NCBI GenBank assembly: GCA_016584305.1
Contig: JACEEZ010000110.1
Span: 168,088 to 232,087, forward strand
DNA: 64,000 bases
Direction: 5' to 3'
Origin: Chionoecetes opilio
Taxonomy: Eukaryota > Arthropoda > Malacostraca > Decapoda > Majidae
Shown here: piece by piece, positions 20,597 through 33,335 of the stretch
Layout of the letters: each line of letters begins with the position of its first letter
How positions within the stretch are numbered: position 1 is the stretch's first letter
Program-made: the position numbers and the translations under genes
The notes under the pieces: generated by a model
Told to the model about the DNA's origin: nothing
The model's database searches: none
What the model saw: only the letters and a program-made list of their open reading frames with translations

Positions 20597-21069
20597 ATTT
20601 GCAAGTGATCAAGGGGAGGAGGAAGAACTCTAACCCAGTCATCCCTGCAAACGCAGTCACCCCTGTTTTCTCTCGAGCCTCGGAGAGAGAAAACAGGGAC
20701 TCTCAGCTGGCTACGTGCCAGCTTCCTGTCTCCCCACACAACATTACCACTTGTGAGTGTTATGCATGTTTTATGTTTAATTAATGTGCAGTTATGATAT
20801 TTTGTGTGCTATTTTCTCTTGCAGAATGCTTTTTCTACAGAATAGGTAGTACAGTGTGGGTAATATAGACGCTGTGTGTTTGTTGTGTTTGCTATAGTTT
20901 ATTTTAGCTTGAAAAACATGTCTTTTTTTTTCTTTTCTATTTTTAATTGGTGGGGTCCTGGAACCAAACCTATGTTTTACCATTAGTTATGTGTTTCGTT
21001 ATACGAGATTTCGCTTTACGAGTATGCCAGGTGGAACCTAACTGCTCGTATCTTCGGGACCTCCCTGTA

Positions 21070-22128
21070 CTATATCGCTTGTAATTTAATGGTAAGATTT
21101 GTATTGACTAGTCATGAGCAAAATACTCATCATACAACTGAAGAGATGTTGGCCTGAAATTAAACCATAATATTACAAATGACATATATGACCTGGGTAG
21201 TGATCTCGTAAATATTTTGAATTTCAATTATCTTGGAGGCACATATTTACTGCATATAATTATCAATCAAGAATGTAGCCTGAAAGTATATCAAAATCTG
21301 TAAATCAGGTTAGGTTAGGTTAACATGCATCAGATTATCAGGTTCACCTAAGCAACTGAGAACTTCAACAACCAGTGGTGACTGGTGTCAAGTCTTAACC
21401 CACAGTGAATCGAATAAAGAAGAGAATAAAAAACTAAATGAAAGCAAATCCATAATAGAAAAAATATAAATCAACACTGAGTAAAATGTCGACCATCCAC
21501 AGGTGTTACCACATTTCATTACCATAATCCTAATCTGGAGTGATTGTAGTCATTTAGAAATATAAAATAACCTTTAAGTTATATATTGAATGGTACTGTA
21601 TTCCATGAAAGCAGTTTATAAATATTTTAGTAATCTTATCTTTTTAATGACTTTTAACCATAATGATAGTCACCCAAAAGGTGGTTTTACCCTAGTGTGC
21701 TATGTGAGTAACGCTAACTACTTAATGATGTGAAAACAGTACATTCCCACCGTCTGTCAGATGTGCAGGGGCTGTAATATACAGCAGGCCACTGGTGTCC
21801 TCTTCTGTTTCATTAAAAATACAAACAACTTGGGATCAAGACCATATACCTTGCTGATGTTGGTGCCTTGACCCCCAAAAGGCCTTGATCACAGGTTGTT
21901 CTGAAAAAGAAAACTAAGATTAGATTTTCATGATCCAATGCACTGTCAAATTAACTAACTCTTTGCATTTTTCAAATTTGTTTCATCGGCCAAAAATCTT
22001 CACAGAGGAGTTTGTTCAGTCTGCATTCACCTCAAGTACAGGAATTTACCTCAATACAAAGAATCATGTTGGTGCAAATCATATACTGATGTAAAGCTGT
22101 CTAAACTCTTTTATGATTGCTTAAACTA
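21070..22128. other. Probable intron sequence with one weak exon candidate
   Basis: No recognisable transposon. A minus-strand AG (TTTTCTTTTTCAG) is followed by 51 bp (21850-21900) and a GTATAT donor. In the phase that would join the 17684-17797 exon in its better frame it contains a TGA, so I do not call it coding. A short GGTTAG tract lies near 21305. Confidence 0.3.
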
Positions 22129-22545
22129 CAGTAAAACCTTTTCAAGTCAGAACAATAGGGGCTCTACTCCTTTCTGACTTTTCGAATATTACGACTTATC
22201 GAAAATCCCCCCCCCCGTACAATAAATGAACATATAATACAATAAATACTTGAATAATAAATAAAATTGATCAAACAAAAATAAACACTTACTTGTTTTG
22301 ATTCAGCAGTTGAGTCTTGTCAGCAGAGGGAGGGTTTGTATGCACACAATTTTTCAACCACTACTCTGAATCACTACCGCTAGAGAAAATCTGGGCGTCA
22401 CATAAGACATAAGTGAAGCTGGATACCAAGTCACACAAGCATTTAAAAACACTGAGAAGGGGTAAAGTCACAAGATAGGAATGAGCAAGGTCATGTTGTG
22501 CATACTGAAGCAGCATGTGCGAGACTGACTGGCTGTGGAGTGTTA

Positions 22546-23175
22546 CGGCCCGTTCACACTGACAAAATAACAGCTGATTTCCGTTGGTTGGTTGGTTTTT
22601 AGACAAATGAAGGCAGAAATCAACTGGAAAAAGAAGACCGATCGTTCGGTCTTTTATTAATGGTTTCGGGAGAATTCTCCCAGAAGCGCCAAATGTACAC
22701 AAACACAGAAGCCAGCCCACTAGCCTGCCAACTTGTTGAGGAAGACATCCAAAGAATCAGCCATGTCTACTGAGATTATCTGACCACGAGGCACTGGTAT
22801 CTCTCTGTGAGACTATAATGGAGTACAGACACTTGTGGGACCCAAGAAATGAATTGTACACCAAGACTAGGTTACGGCAGTCATCCTTCACGGAAATAGC
22901 TCATCAGCTCATCACTTCTGGCTATCTAAGGATGAGTCTGGACGCGTGATGGCCCCTCAGCATCCAATGCTAAGGCAAGTGCAGCAGCAAGGATAGTACA
23001 TCTAGCACGTGTGTGACGATAAATGGTTGAATGTACACTGTAAACACTGTTGATGACAGGGACAACAATCGGTCTTTTTTTCGCCGGAACAAATCGCTGT
23101 GTGAACATAATCTCGGAGGACTCCTGCTAATCTCAGAGGAAACTCCGCTGATATTTTGTCAGCGTGAACGGGCCT
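22546..23175. mobile_element. PIF/Harbinger-type MITE
   Basis: The inverted ends GGCCCGTTCACACTGACAAA and its near complement TTTGTCAGCGTGAACGGGCC are flanked by TTA (22543-22545, 23176-23178), the 3-bp TWA duplication of PIF/Harbinger. Non-coding. Confidence 0.75.
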
Positions 23176-23395
23176 TTACGCAGTGTTTACAAAGCAGTAG
23201 TGCGGGGGTATTATAGCTATTATAACCATCATATTATACTATACAAGAGAGCCACACTGAAAACTTGTATTTACTACTACATCTCCCTTAAAGGAAGTTA
23301 CAGTCACTCTGAGATTCTCTGGACACATTCTGTTTTGGTATGGGGATGGTGAGACACTGTTCTCATAATGCTGCTGCAGCCGGGCGTGTCCAGTA

Positions 23396-24062
23396 CAGGG
23401 ATGTCCCGTTATACGAGCATTCGGTATACGAGAATCCGATGATACGAGATGTGTAAATTAGGGTCTATTTTCAATATACGAGATCGAAAATCCAATGATA
23501 CTACATTCAAACTGGGGTGAGTAAAATTATCAAGTTCAAAATGCATGCCCTACCACTCCCGGGCTGGACAAAGGGGGATTTGGTTGACCCCAGTGAGGTC
23601 ACCCCTAGCAAGCCGTGACCTTAAGGGTAATTAAGAATATGGCGCGGCCTGACATTTAGGGGTAATTAGCAGGTGTGCGGCCCCAACCTTGGGCCCCCTA
23701 CACTACCTTCTCTTGTATCACGCGGCGTCCCCTACATTACAACGTCTTTTTTGCTTGTTATGCATGTTTTATGCTTAATTAATGTGCAGTTATGTTATTT
23801 TGTGTGCTATTTTCTCTTTCAGAATACTTTTTCTACAGAATAGGTAGTACAGTGTGGGTAATATAGACGCTGTGTGTTTGTTGTGTTTGCTATAGTTTAT
23901 TTTAGCTTGAAAAACATCTTCTTTTTTCTTTTTCTTTTTAATTGATGGGGTCCTGGAACCAAACCTATATTTTACCATTAGTTATGTGTTTCGTTATACG
24001 AGATTTCGCTTTACAAGTATGCCAGGTGGAACCTAACTGCTCGTATCTTCGGGACCTCCCTG
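23396..24062. mobile_element. Tigger-like element (CAGGGAGGTCCCG family), short copy
   Basis: The ends CAGGGATGTCCCGTTATACG and CTTCGGGACCTCCCTG are flanked by TA (23394-23395, 24063-24064). It is co-linear with the outer parts of 18215-21067 but lacks most of the middle, including the region where the other two copies carry insertions. Confidence 0.85.
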
Positions 24063-24084
24063 TATATAGTTATCCGTAGTTGCT

Positions 24085-24370
24085 GAGATCCACCTGGCTG
24101 ACAATATTTACACTTTCGTCTGATGATTTTCTTTACCGATCATGTGGAAATTTAATACTTACTCCCTGTACAGTTTGTTTCAGGTTAAATGTTTTGTTTG
24201 TGTTTGAGTCGCCACGGTCGGGTGTATGTTAGACACGTTTTCATCCGTGTGAACTGAGATCCACCAGGCTGACAATGTTGACACTTTCATATTTCTGGCA
24301 ATTTTTGCCAGTGATCATGCTCAAATTTAACACTTACTCCTGTATAGTTTGTGTTTAAGGTCAATGTAAT
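24085..24370. repeat. Tandem duplication, period about 171 bp
   Basis: GAGATCCACCTGGCTGACAA at 24085 recurs as GAGATCCACCAGGCTGACAA at 24256. Both are followed by ACACTTTC, ATCATG and ACTTACTCC blocks in the same order. Confidence 0.65.
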
Positions 24371-24546
24371 GGAATATATACTTAATTTATCTCGTATTTG
24401 TCATTTGAGAGAAAGCGAGAGAACCTCTCTGCCGTGATTAAATTTAATAAAAACAAACTTTGTTATTGGTCCGTCTGAAGTTTGTCTCGGACAGCGATTC
24501 TTAACCTATGGGGCCCCCTTAGGAGAACATGGGTAATTACCTAGGG

Positions 24547-25021
24547 CACTGTTCTTCAAACTTTTTTCATCGCGACCCAGTTTGATTTTATGCATTACAT
24601 TCACGACCCTATTATACGTCTGTAGCTGCTTTCTCTTTCCGATGTGATTTATACTTTACAATTACATACATACATATGCATATAAATCTGCATACATATA
24701 TACATACATACATGCAACTATGCATTTAAAATAATTGCATATGTTTGAGTGTGCCAATGTAAATTTTATCTATTAAGTATTTTTTAAATATATAGAAGTG
24801 TTCTGTAAATTGTAACTACATAAGTAGAGAAAAATAGTATTAATTGATTGACAAGTGAAAATTATGCGTACAAGTCCTGCCTTCTCCCATCAGCATTCTC
24901 TCTCTCTTATTAATGCATTTCACATATTGATTATATAATTATCAGTTTACAATGTGGCGACCCACTGAACAAAGGCTTGCGACCCAGTATTGGGTCGCGA
25001 CCCGTACTTTGAAGAACCCTG
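24547..25021. mobile_element. hAT-type MITE
   Basis: CACTGTTCTTCAAACTTTTT and GTACTTTGAAGAACCCTG are inverted ends with GCGACCCAG motifs inside. A perfect 8-bp duplication ACCTAGGG (24539-24546, 25022-25029) is diagnostic for hAT. 475 bp, non-coding. Confidence 0.85.
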
Positions 25022-25223
25022 ACCTAGGGGGGCGAGAGGGAAGAGAGAAAAAGGAAGAACTGTCAAGTATTTAACTAGAAGCTCGACCTTCGCTTTAACA
25101 TGAAGCTCGCTCGTGAGGGTGAGCGTCGTTACAGAAAAGCAAGTGGCTAAAAACTCTGCGATGATGCCTTGCCAGATATCACTAGCTCCCTAGACTTTTG
25201 TATAATAATATTTTTTGTTATTA

Positions 25224-26444
25224 CAGTAAACCCTCTCGTATCCGGACCCTCATTATTCGGACTTCGACATTATTCGGACCTCCTCCTCCTCCTCTTTTTT
25301 TTTTAAGGCTTAGGTAGGATGTCATGATCTCATGTCATGTCATGTGCAGCCAGGCAAAGCTTTTATGATCCATCACTGAGCATATTCTTTGTATACTGTA
25401 ATTGTGGTTTCTTTGTTGTGTCCAAATGTTGTATTGGCGAGTGATCTGTGGCCATTGAGCCTTGGACCCAGATCCAGCAACAGAGGTGGTATCTCGAGCT
25501 ACCACCCACTCCCCCACCACCTAGATATTACCTGGCCTTTCTACCTTATCTAGCAAGCCTCCCTAGGTAGGTAGTAAACAGGTAGGAACTGGCTGACTGG
25601 CTGGGCGAGTAATGACGTCATCAAACTTGTCATCAGTCACCAGCCAATGACAGACGGTTTCTAAAACCTCTCGACCAATCGCAAGTCAACAAGACGTATG
25701 ACACGGCCTTTAAAGGTCGTGTCACACGGACACTTTTTCCGTTAGTGTTGCGGGGTGGCCGCGGCAAGAATGTTTCCCCATCACTGGCTACCCCGCCACC
25801 TCAACACCTTTAAATAACCCTTATTTATGGTGACACACAGTACTACACTGACCTAAATAATGACACGAGTATATAACAAACAGCTCACCATAATCACTAC
25901 GATGTATAATAACTAGTAATAAGACGTAAAGCCCTGCCCACCCTGCTGGCGAGCGACCTGCCCCGCCTGGCGCCCTGCCTACCTCTCAGGACAACATGCT
26001 GTCATCCGCCTCACCTGTGCCTTCCTGAAGAAGACAGGTCAGCTACCACGCCTCTGATAGCACCATAGGACATCACCAGGGATCATAGGGCTCCTCAAGG
26101 GGTCCTCACAGCCCTACAACCAACACCAAGGAGGAGGAGGAAATCTCAGCTAATCATGATACAGCTGCCGGCTGCCAGAAGTACGACTTACAGTAGTACT
26201 GTACACTACACCTGTACAGTACTGTATTTTTATTGTGTATTTTTACCATAGATTTATATATTTACATGATTTATCTTATGTTTATTGATATTTGCATGAC
26301 TCACGAAATTTTATATTCACCTAGATTTATTTTCTTTTTCTTTTTTTTTAATATGGGGGGATATAATCCCCCCCATTATTCGGATTCTTGCATTATTCGG
26401 ACCACTCCTTGGCCCAATTAGTCCGGATATGAGAGGTTTTACTG
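25224..26444. mobile_element. Tigger-like element (CAGTAAACCCTCTCG family), complete
   Basis: CAGTAAACCCTCTCGTATCC on the left and GTCCGGATATGAGAGGTTTTACTG (as its inverse) on the right have TA at 25222-25223 and 26445-26446. CATTATTCGGAC repeats at both ends. Non-coding. Confidence 0.85.
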
Positions 26445-28062
26445 TATTATTACTATTATAATTGTCATTTTTATCATTAACATTATCGCGCGTAGCTTCT
26501 GGTATGCGGCAGCCTTTAAACGTGATCTAACTAAATCTACTGGGTATATGTTAGGTGTTAATGAATAATTATGTGCACAATAAGTGCTAAAACATGCATT
26601 TTTCAGTTTTTCTTTGATTCAGGATTATTTTGAAATATCTTGTTTGAAGAATTGAAGAGGGAGCATGGAAGCAAGGACCAACTACTAAAGGGGGCGTAGT
26701 GGTAAAAAGGTTAAAAAACACTGGTTTATGACATATCATATGCAGGAGGAAGCCAGCAGTCTGCACAGCCGAGTGACGACCGAAGTTCATTCGCAGGCAG
26801 GCAGGCAACAGAATGCCGAGAGTGGACTTAACGTAGATGGTGGATCAGATACGTTCTCTAAGTTGTAAGGATTGGCCATTGGTCATGATCTGGGTGTTAG
26901 TGTTTATTCTTACATACGTTCAATTATAAGAATAGATATGAGGCATCGGACGGTAAGGCGCAATGATGTACTTTTGAGTAAATTAAGGCTAAATTTTGAG
27001 AACAGCTACCGCACCCAAAACAAACTTAATGATAATGTATTATACATCAAAATATTCAATCAAAATAATCACTTTGTTGTTTTTCATACAACCAAAATAA
27101 GTAGATTTTTCCATTTTTATAATGCTTATTTTCTTATGCATTCAAGTAACCATCCTCGTAAGGAACTAAATTTTTTTTTTTCATCTCATTTGAAAAGAAA
27201 GTATGCTATTTGAATAGTAACATGCAAATGTTTCATCCATGTATGCACATTATTATTTCTTTTTATGAATTTTTATATGATTTTTACAAAAAAATGAGAA
27301 TTAAAGCTAGGTAATCAACAGAAGCAATCCTTACGCCTCACCTCCGCGAGGAATCTAGTTATATGTGGGTAAAAATGTTAAACTATGTACACGATTTCCG
27401 ACCCTTGGTACACTAAATACAAGGCCGCTTTTCCCTTGAAGCTTATTTCTTGTTCTTCCTGGGATGTGTAGCCTGTCTTTTCCAGTGCAAACTTAAAAAA
27501 CGGATTTTGTCCCTTACGCTTTGTCCATTTTTCTACGCCCGACGCCTCATATATTATTGTAGCTGAAAATGTTTATTATGCTAGTGGAAAACCTACTAGA
27601 CTGTAGATTGTAGAGCCATTCTCAGCTGACAGGCAGCTCAGGCCCCCTGGCTGCCAATCGTAAGGTGTTTGTCAACATTACTTATTTTACAACCACAATA
27701 AACTTCCAAAGTAACATATTTATGAAGAAAAAAATAATGGTTACTATTTGAATGCTTTTTTTGAATTAAATGAATAAATTTTTCATATTGGGCCCTGGAG
27801 GTCACTGCCTACAACTGCTATTAGCAAAAAATAATAATAATAATAATTCAAAATTTGAAATAATTTTTTTAATTAATATTTACCAGCCATTACGACTTCT
27901 CAGTAATTACGGCTTAACAAATACCAACTTATCAAGGTTTTACTGTAGTTGCAATACACTAATCCAGTGAACTTGAAATGCTTATTTAGTAATCCTTATG
28001 GCATCCTAAACTTTGGTAATTTACAACTTCTTCTTTTTTCCTACACCTATTTCTGCACTTTC

Positions 28063-28385
28063 ATGGTGGTAAAGGTAAAGGTAAAGCTGGGGGCATACAC
28101 TATGCTGCGCGTGGCCTCGGTGCTCATCTCCGTCGCATTAGCCCTTGAGCTTGCTATGGTGGGTGAGAACCTGCTACCCCGGGATACAGGGCTAGTGTGA
28201 CATCCGGGTTACCACAGTTATCTTCCCCAGGTTTCCGCAGGTACCCATTTATCGACCATCTCCGAAAGGAAGGATGAACAGCTGGTTTGGCTGGCCGCCA
28301 ACTTGCCCAGGCCCAGATTCAAACCAGGGCCAGCAGATTCGTAGCTAGACTCGTGGTGTTGACTGTAATTTACACCCTACCAACT
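28063..28385 (-). repeat. tRNA-derived SINE
   Basis: Read on the minus strand, a tRNA-like head contains a B-box-like GGTTTGAATC after GTCTAGCTACGAATCTGC. A body of about 250 bp follows, ending in short GGTAAA-type repeats at 28063-28080. This is the usual layout of a pol III SINE; it is a decayed copy, not a tRNA gene. Confidence 0.6.
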
Positions 28386-28437
28386 CCATATGCCATACTT
28401 CTATACCTAGATTTGAAATTAGGCACAGACACACACC

Positions 28438-28569
28438 TCACTGCATAAATTCATTTTTTTCTCCGAAGGGGTAGTTCATCATGCAGGACTTTCTGTTATG
28501 CACCTTCAGCTCCCTTAAGTTGTCATACTCCTTGCAAACATTCACTTGAGAGAAGCCTGGCTCTTTGAT
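28438..28569 (-). CDS. Candidate terminal exon of an unrecognised host gene
   Basis: On the minus strand a good acceptor (CTTTCATCCCACCAG) precedes 43 open codons and a TGA: IKEPGFSQVNVCKEYDNLRE, then LKVHNRKSCMMNYPFGEKNE, FMQ. The mixed charge and the absence of any repeat homology argue for a real exon, while the plus strand has stops throughout. I do not recognise the protein, and it does not match the LPCAT family as I know it. A polyadenylation signal was not identified. Confidence 0.4.
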   Translation of the reverse strand: MKEPGFSQVNVCKEYDNLRELKVHNRKSCMMNYPFGEKNEFMQ

Positions 28570-28599
28570 CTGGTGGGATGAAAGGGCATGGTAAGACAT

Positions 28600-30025
28600 G
28601 AAACTATTTAGGCTGTGTACACAGTAAATAAGTTAATTATGGCTGATTTTGTACAGTGTACTTGTGTAAACTTGTGTACAGATTATTTTATGTTGGCCTC
28701 CAATTACTTTGTCTTATGTTTAACTCCTTCACTGGATGCTATGAATAACCATTGATCCTACTCTTTCATCCTGATGGGTGTCTGACCTTGCCAAATTTGC
28801 TTAATGTTTATTCATGGTCATTATTTCATCAATGAGCTTTGCCATATCAAGGAAATTCAGGTATTACTGAATCTAGGATGGGAAAGTCATTTGGAAGAGG
28901 CAGGTGTTTGTGCTTTGGTTCTAATACAGTTTAATGCATTACAAGGCACGCAGTTATAACCGTTCTCAACTTGTACAGCAGATCTAACCATATGCAGTAT
29001 TTCTAACCCCTACATCAGCCGTCGGAAATGAAAAATAACACAAGGGGGGTCTGGGGGAGCAAAACCCACCCATCGGTTAGGTTACGTGATCAATGCCCAG
29101 GATACGTTAGTGAACTACCAGGGGGTCTGGTGAGGCGCAGCCCCCACAATTATGTCAGGAGAGTATTGGTCAAAAGGAAATGCTGTATTAAACTGCAGTT
29201 TTACTGGTGCTTTATATGAACAAATAAGAATGATTCATATAAATTCACTGGGGGTTTACTGTTTACACCAACATTATATGTACATCCTACAAGTGAAATA
29301 TCCCTTCATGTCACACTGTGCACCTACACACCTGGATTAGGAAAGGCACTGCAGTACTGTACCAAAGGCTACAGCGTTAAGTACAACCATAATAATTATA
29401 ACTCATTCATCACAATCACCACCAGGTAAACATTCGTCTCCATATGCCTTATTACTTAATTTCTTGAAGCTGATTCAATGTAATCTGTCAATAATGTTGT
29501 GTCCTTTTATGCCTAACATCACCCAATGTTGATATAATGTACTACATTGTGGAATATTACACATAATAGCAGCTAAGTCCCATTCACCTGCTGGCTTAAC
29601 CAAACGGGGACTGCTCAATGGTTTGTTTATATCTTGTCTTTTAAATTTGGGCATTATATCAGCATTTATGATGTCACCATCCTTTCCTACGTACCTTTAT
29701 GAGTCTTTGGGGAGTAGATGGAAGTCATATCTCAGCGTGACTGCAGTAATTATTGCCGTAAATGTAGCGGCCACTTTCGTCCCCCACTGGTAAACATTTC
29801 CAATATCAACCGCCGAGGCACAGGCTACAAGCAGCCCCCAGCTGACTGCCTGGTTACGGTGCTGGCTGCCACCTAACCGGTGCTATGGACCCAAATTTTG
29901 TCCTCCGGCCAAGCCATTTAACTCACATCCTCTTGTATATTATCCTTGGGGAGGAAGCCTCCCACCTTATGCAAATACCTGAGCGCGCCCACGAACTTCC
30001 GCCAGCGCACACACACACACATGAA
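28600..30025. other. No recognisable feature
   Basis: No gene, inverted repeat or clear transposon end was found here. Confidence 0.3.
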
Positions 30026-30165
30026 ATGTAGAAGTTTGGAATGGACTAAATGAGGAGGTGATATCGGCAAAGAATGTGCACCAGTTGAAAGAAAGATTGG
30101 ATAAATGTAGATACGGAGAAGGGACCACACGAGTGTAGCTCAGACACTGTAAAACACAACTAAGT
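30026..30165 (+). pseudogene. CR1-like LINE 3' end fragment
   Basis: It reads EVWNGLNEEVISAKNVHQLK then ERLDK and GTTRV followed by a stop, the usual C-terminus of CR1-like LINE ORF2. It is followed by a short conserved 3' end, TGTAAAACACAACTAAGTA. It directly precedes a second copy of the same family. Confidence 0.65.
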
Positions 30166-30167
30166 AC

Positions 30168-30587
30168 CAAAAATGGAATATGCTGCCATTGTATGGTCCC
30201 CATATAAAAAGAAGCATGTGAAAAAGTTGGAGAGGATACAGAGAATGGCAACAAAGATGGTACCAGAGATAAAACTTTCTTATGAGGAAAGGTTGCAGGA
30301 AATAAAGTTACCAACACTTGAGCAGAGAAGAGAAAGAGGAGACTTAATAACAATTTTTAAGTTGATAACTAAGATGGAAGAGACAGACAATGAGCGACTA
30401 CTGACTCAGAAACAAAGAGAAGGTCGATACACAAGAGGACATACAAAAAAACTAGGAAAAGGGAGATGCCTGAACAACATAAAGAAGTACAGCTTCCCTC
30501 ACAGAAATGTAGAGATTTATAATAGTGATTATGATAATAACAATAGTAGTATTAATATAAATAATAATTGTAATAATAATAATAGTG

Positions 30588-30651
<64 letters not shown>

Positions 30652-30844
30652 TAATAATAATAGCAAGAATAAATTATAGCAAAAATAATGATGATAACAG
30701 TAAAGATAGTTATAATAACGATGATGATCATGAAATATTTGTAACATCAATGGTAGCAATTATGAAGATAATAATATTGATAATTATACGTAGATACAAG
30801 AGACACAATATCAGAGATAAGGAGACGGGACCCCACGAGTGTAA
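30168..30844 (+). pseudogene. CR1-like LINE ORF2 C-terminal part, split by a 4.5 kb insertion
   Basis: An open stretch reads MEYAAIVWSPYKKKHVKKLE, then RIQRMATKMVPEIKLSYEER and RRERGDLITIFKLI, typical of the region after the RT in CR1-like elements. From about 30523 the frame dissolves into an AAT microsatellite. The element ends GPHECK at 30844, where a Harbinger-like element is inserted; it resumes at 35325. Confidence 0.75.
30523..30800. repeat. (AAT)n microsatellite within LINE
   Basis: Nearly pure AAT/TAA runs at about 30590-30662 are flanked by degenerate AAT-rich sequence. The expansion has replaced the last part of the LINE reading frame. Confidence 0.9.
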
Positions 30845-33059
30845 AGGCCCGTTAACATCTCCATGACTCGCGTCGACGACCGGTCACGACTTGCTGAGTC
30901 ATCCAGTCTGCAGACTGCAGCCAATTTTGTTGGGGGTGAAGTCCCAAAATTGGCGTGTTTGGCTCGGGTTGCTTTAGTTAGGCGACTTATTGGCGACTAG
31001 TTTGCGTCTGTCGTTGAACGACATTCGCGGACTAATTCAAATTTAGCCGCCAATATTGGGTTGCCATCATGTGACGACATTCGCCAACAGTTGCAGCACG
31101 ATGCCATGCAGCGATTGTTCCCAGCTGTGCTGCGACTGACAACAAATATGGCAAGCCCCTCCACCGACCGTAGTCGGCACGGTTACCCAACGGTTTGCTG
31201 TAGTTAGGCGACTAATCAGCGACTAGTCCGGGATTGTATTAAAAAATTTGAAGGTCATCTTTGAGTTGGCGTCATGCGACGACATTTGCCGAATGTTGCA
31301 GCACGACACAAATCCACGATTGCTGTCTGATTGCTGTCTGAAGACAGCACTGTTCCCAGCTGTGCTCCGGCTGACGCCGAGTGGTTAAAGATGTGGGCGT
31401 GGCCTGGGCATATATAAAGTGCTCTGGCCCATCCCCAACACACCTTTCCAACCTTCGCTTGTGTAGTGAACCACACCACCGATGTCGGTCACACTGTTGT
31501 CCACACACTGCCTACCTTGACTAGGCCACAAATACTTATGTGCCTCCAGACGTTATAAATTGAACAGGATAACTACGACATGGTGATAATAATCGCCAAG
31601 GCACTAAAGATATTGCAGAAGAAGACGCGTAGGGTTTGGACACGGCCCTGGATTCTATATAGGCCCAGTATGGCATGTATGAACAGTTAAAAGCTGAGCT
31701 ATCCATGAAGGATGCACCGTCGTACAAGAATTTTGTGTGTGTGGACGTCAGACTCTTCAGGGAAATACTGGCCCGTGTGGCACCAAGGATCGAGAAAGAC
31801 ACATTTTTTTCCCCCCCCGTTTTTTCGCTATATATATACAGGGAGGTCCCGAAGATACGAGCAGTTAAGTTCCACCTGGCATACTCCGTAAAGCGAAATC
31901 TCGTATAACGAAACACATAACTAATGGTAAAATATAGGTTTGGTTCCAGGACCCCATCAATTAAAAGAAAAAAAAGAAAAAGAAAAAACATGCTTTTCAA
32001 GCTAAAATAAACTATAGCAAACACAACAAACTCTCAAACTCTCAAATATAGGGCTCTATATACCACACCACAGCGCCACCACACCACCACACAAAACACA
32101 GTGAATTAAGAGTGTAACAGCACAGTAGGACAGAGCACAAATAAGTCACAATAAGCACATCAAGTAAACCAACAAATCACTAAAATTGACTCACAAGGCA
32201 CAATACATACAAGCAACAAAGACGTATGTACTCTTGGGGACGCCGCGTGATACACTAGACTCGAGAGGGTACGGTAGGTAAGGGACAAGGGAGGGGTACG
32301 CAGACCTCTTCCACTGCCCACAAACTCGTCTCTATGCATCTGAATCATTGTACATTGTCCAGGGTTGTGAATTTTTGTAGGCCACATTGTCGTACCGAGC
32401 CACCAGAATTATCATATTTTTGTCATGACACCTATTTCAGCCGAAATCAGGTGTCATATAGGCTTGTAAAATGTTTCCACGAATGTGTGGGCAAGAAAGA
32501 TACAGGCGCAAAGGAAGAAATTTGGCATAGAAAGTTATATTTAGTCTCTTAACTCATTGTCCAAGCGAGCGAAGCGAGCTTTTAGCATTTATGCTAAAAT
32601 TTGTAATAATATTGTGCCTGGCGAAATTAGTGCAGTGGTGAAAGTAGTGCATCAGTGCAGTGGAAATAAAATGTGTTCGTAGCCTTCACAACAACAGTGT
32701 CTTTTAGCGTCGCCGAGAGGCAGGCCGCTTGTGTTAGGCCTCATATAACCACTATAACTCGTGTTTCTAATGCCGTTATAGGTGTTATTTAGGGTTAGCG
32801 TGGTGTTATATACGTGGTAGGGTGTGTGTGAGGTGTTAAATATGCCATTTCAGCCGTGGGTACAGAGAGGAGGAAGAATAACAATTATGAAATACCACCA
32901 CCACCACCATCAGATTGATAATTATCGTACAACCTTAGGTAAAATCATATACACTACCCTCCCGAGTTTCTCGCTTGCTTTCTTCCGGAGGCATAGCGCG
33001 AACCTCGCGGATCGCGAAACTCGGGTATTAAAAACACTGTAAAAATGCTTATTTAGTCC

Positions 33060-33170
33060 GTTTTTTTTTTTTTTTGGTGTGTGTGTGTGTGCGTGTGTCT
33101 ACAGCGCCGTTAGGCAGTGACCTCCACGGGTGGGATGGTAGGCCCTGGAGGTTAACTTGAGGGCTGTGTA
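33060..33170 (-). repeat. SINE tail fragment
   Basis: A T-run and GT-run followed by TAGGCAGTGACCTCC and GGTAGGCCCTGGAGG is the inverse of the tail at 34100-34195. Confidence 0.6.
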
Positions 33171-33175
33171 CCTAC

Positions 33176-33335
33176 CGTATTTTACAGCTTATAAGACTCA
33201 CTTTTTCCCCAAAAAAATATCCTGAAAATGCCCCAAGCCCTTGTCCACCCAGCAGTGAATGGGTACTGGGTGTTAGCCTAGGGTTTGTGACCCGCCTCCC
33301 GGGGTGGTGGCTTCGACCAACACTACGTAGAGAAG
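33176..33335. repeat. Tigger-type terminus followed by SINE-like core
   Basis: CCGTATTTTACAGCTTATAA (33177) resembles the left ends at 36675 and 42309. It is followed by the CCCAGCAGTGAATGGGTAC core that also occurs at 955-1065. The right end was not found. Confidence 0.4.

Larger units (their letters stand above)
18215..21067. mobile_element. Tigger-like element (CAGGGAGGTCCCG family), copy A, with two insertions
   Basis: The ends CAGGGAGGTCCCGTTATACG and CTCGTATCTTCGGGACCTCC-CTG are inverted repeats flanked by TA (18213-18214, 21068-21069). ATACGAGA/TCTCGTAT motifs repeat subterminally. It shares its body with copies at 23396-24062 and 31839-34561 (reversed). It is non-coding itself. Inserted inside are a Tigger-derived element (18437-19323) and a CACGAT-rich element (19576-20596). 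Confidence 0.85.
24492..26723. mobile_element. Possible hAT element holding two other insertions
   Basis: CAGCGATTCTTAACCTATGG on the left and AAGGTTAAAAAACACTG on the right resemble hAT termini. The putative 8-bp duplications agree at only 5 of 8 positions. The interior is mainly the hAT MITE at 24547-25021 and the Tigger-like element at 25224-26444. Confidence 0.4.
22129..27945. mobile_element. Large Tigger-like element with several nested insertions
   Basis: The left end CAGTAAAACCTTTTCAAGTC (TA at 22127-22128) and right end AACTTATCAAGGTTTTACTG (TA at 27946-27947) share a 12-bp terminal repeat and subterminal TACGACTT motifs. It contains a Harbinger-like MITE (22546-23175), a Tigger-like copy (23396-24062), a possible hAT (24492-26723) and others. 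No coding region of its own was recognised. The pairing of ends is moderately certain. Confidence 0.55.

Noticed and set aside
21850..21900. 51-bp minus-strand exon with good acceptor and donor
   Set aside because: The phase that fits the next candidate exon contains a TGA, and other phases give an unconvincing peptide. Kept only as a note.
26866..27334. Possible MITE with GTAAGGATTG ends
   Set aside because: Only 10 bp of inverted repeat and no target duplication; too weak to call.
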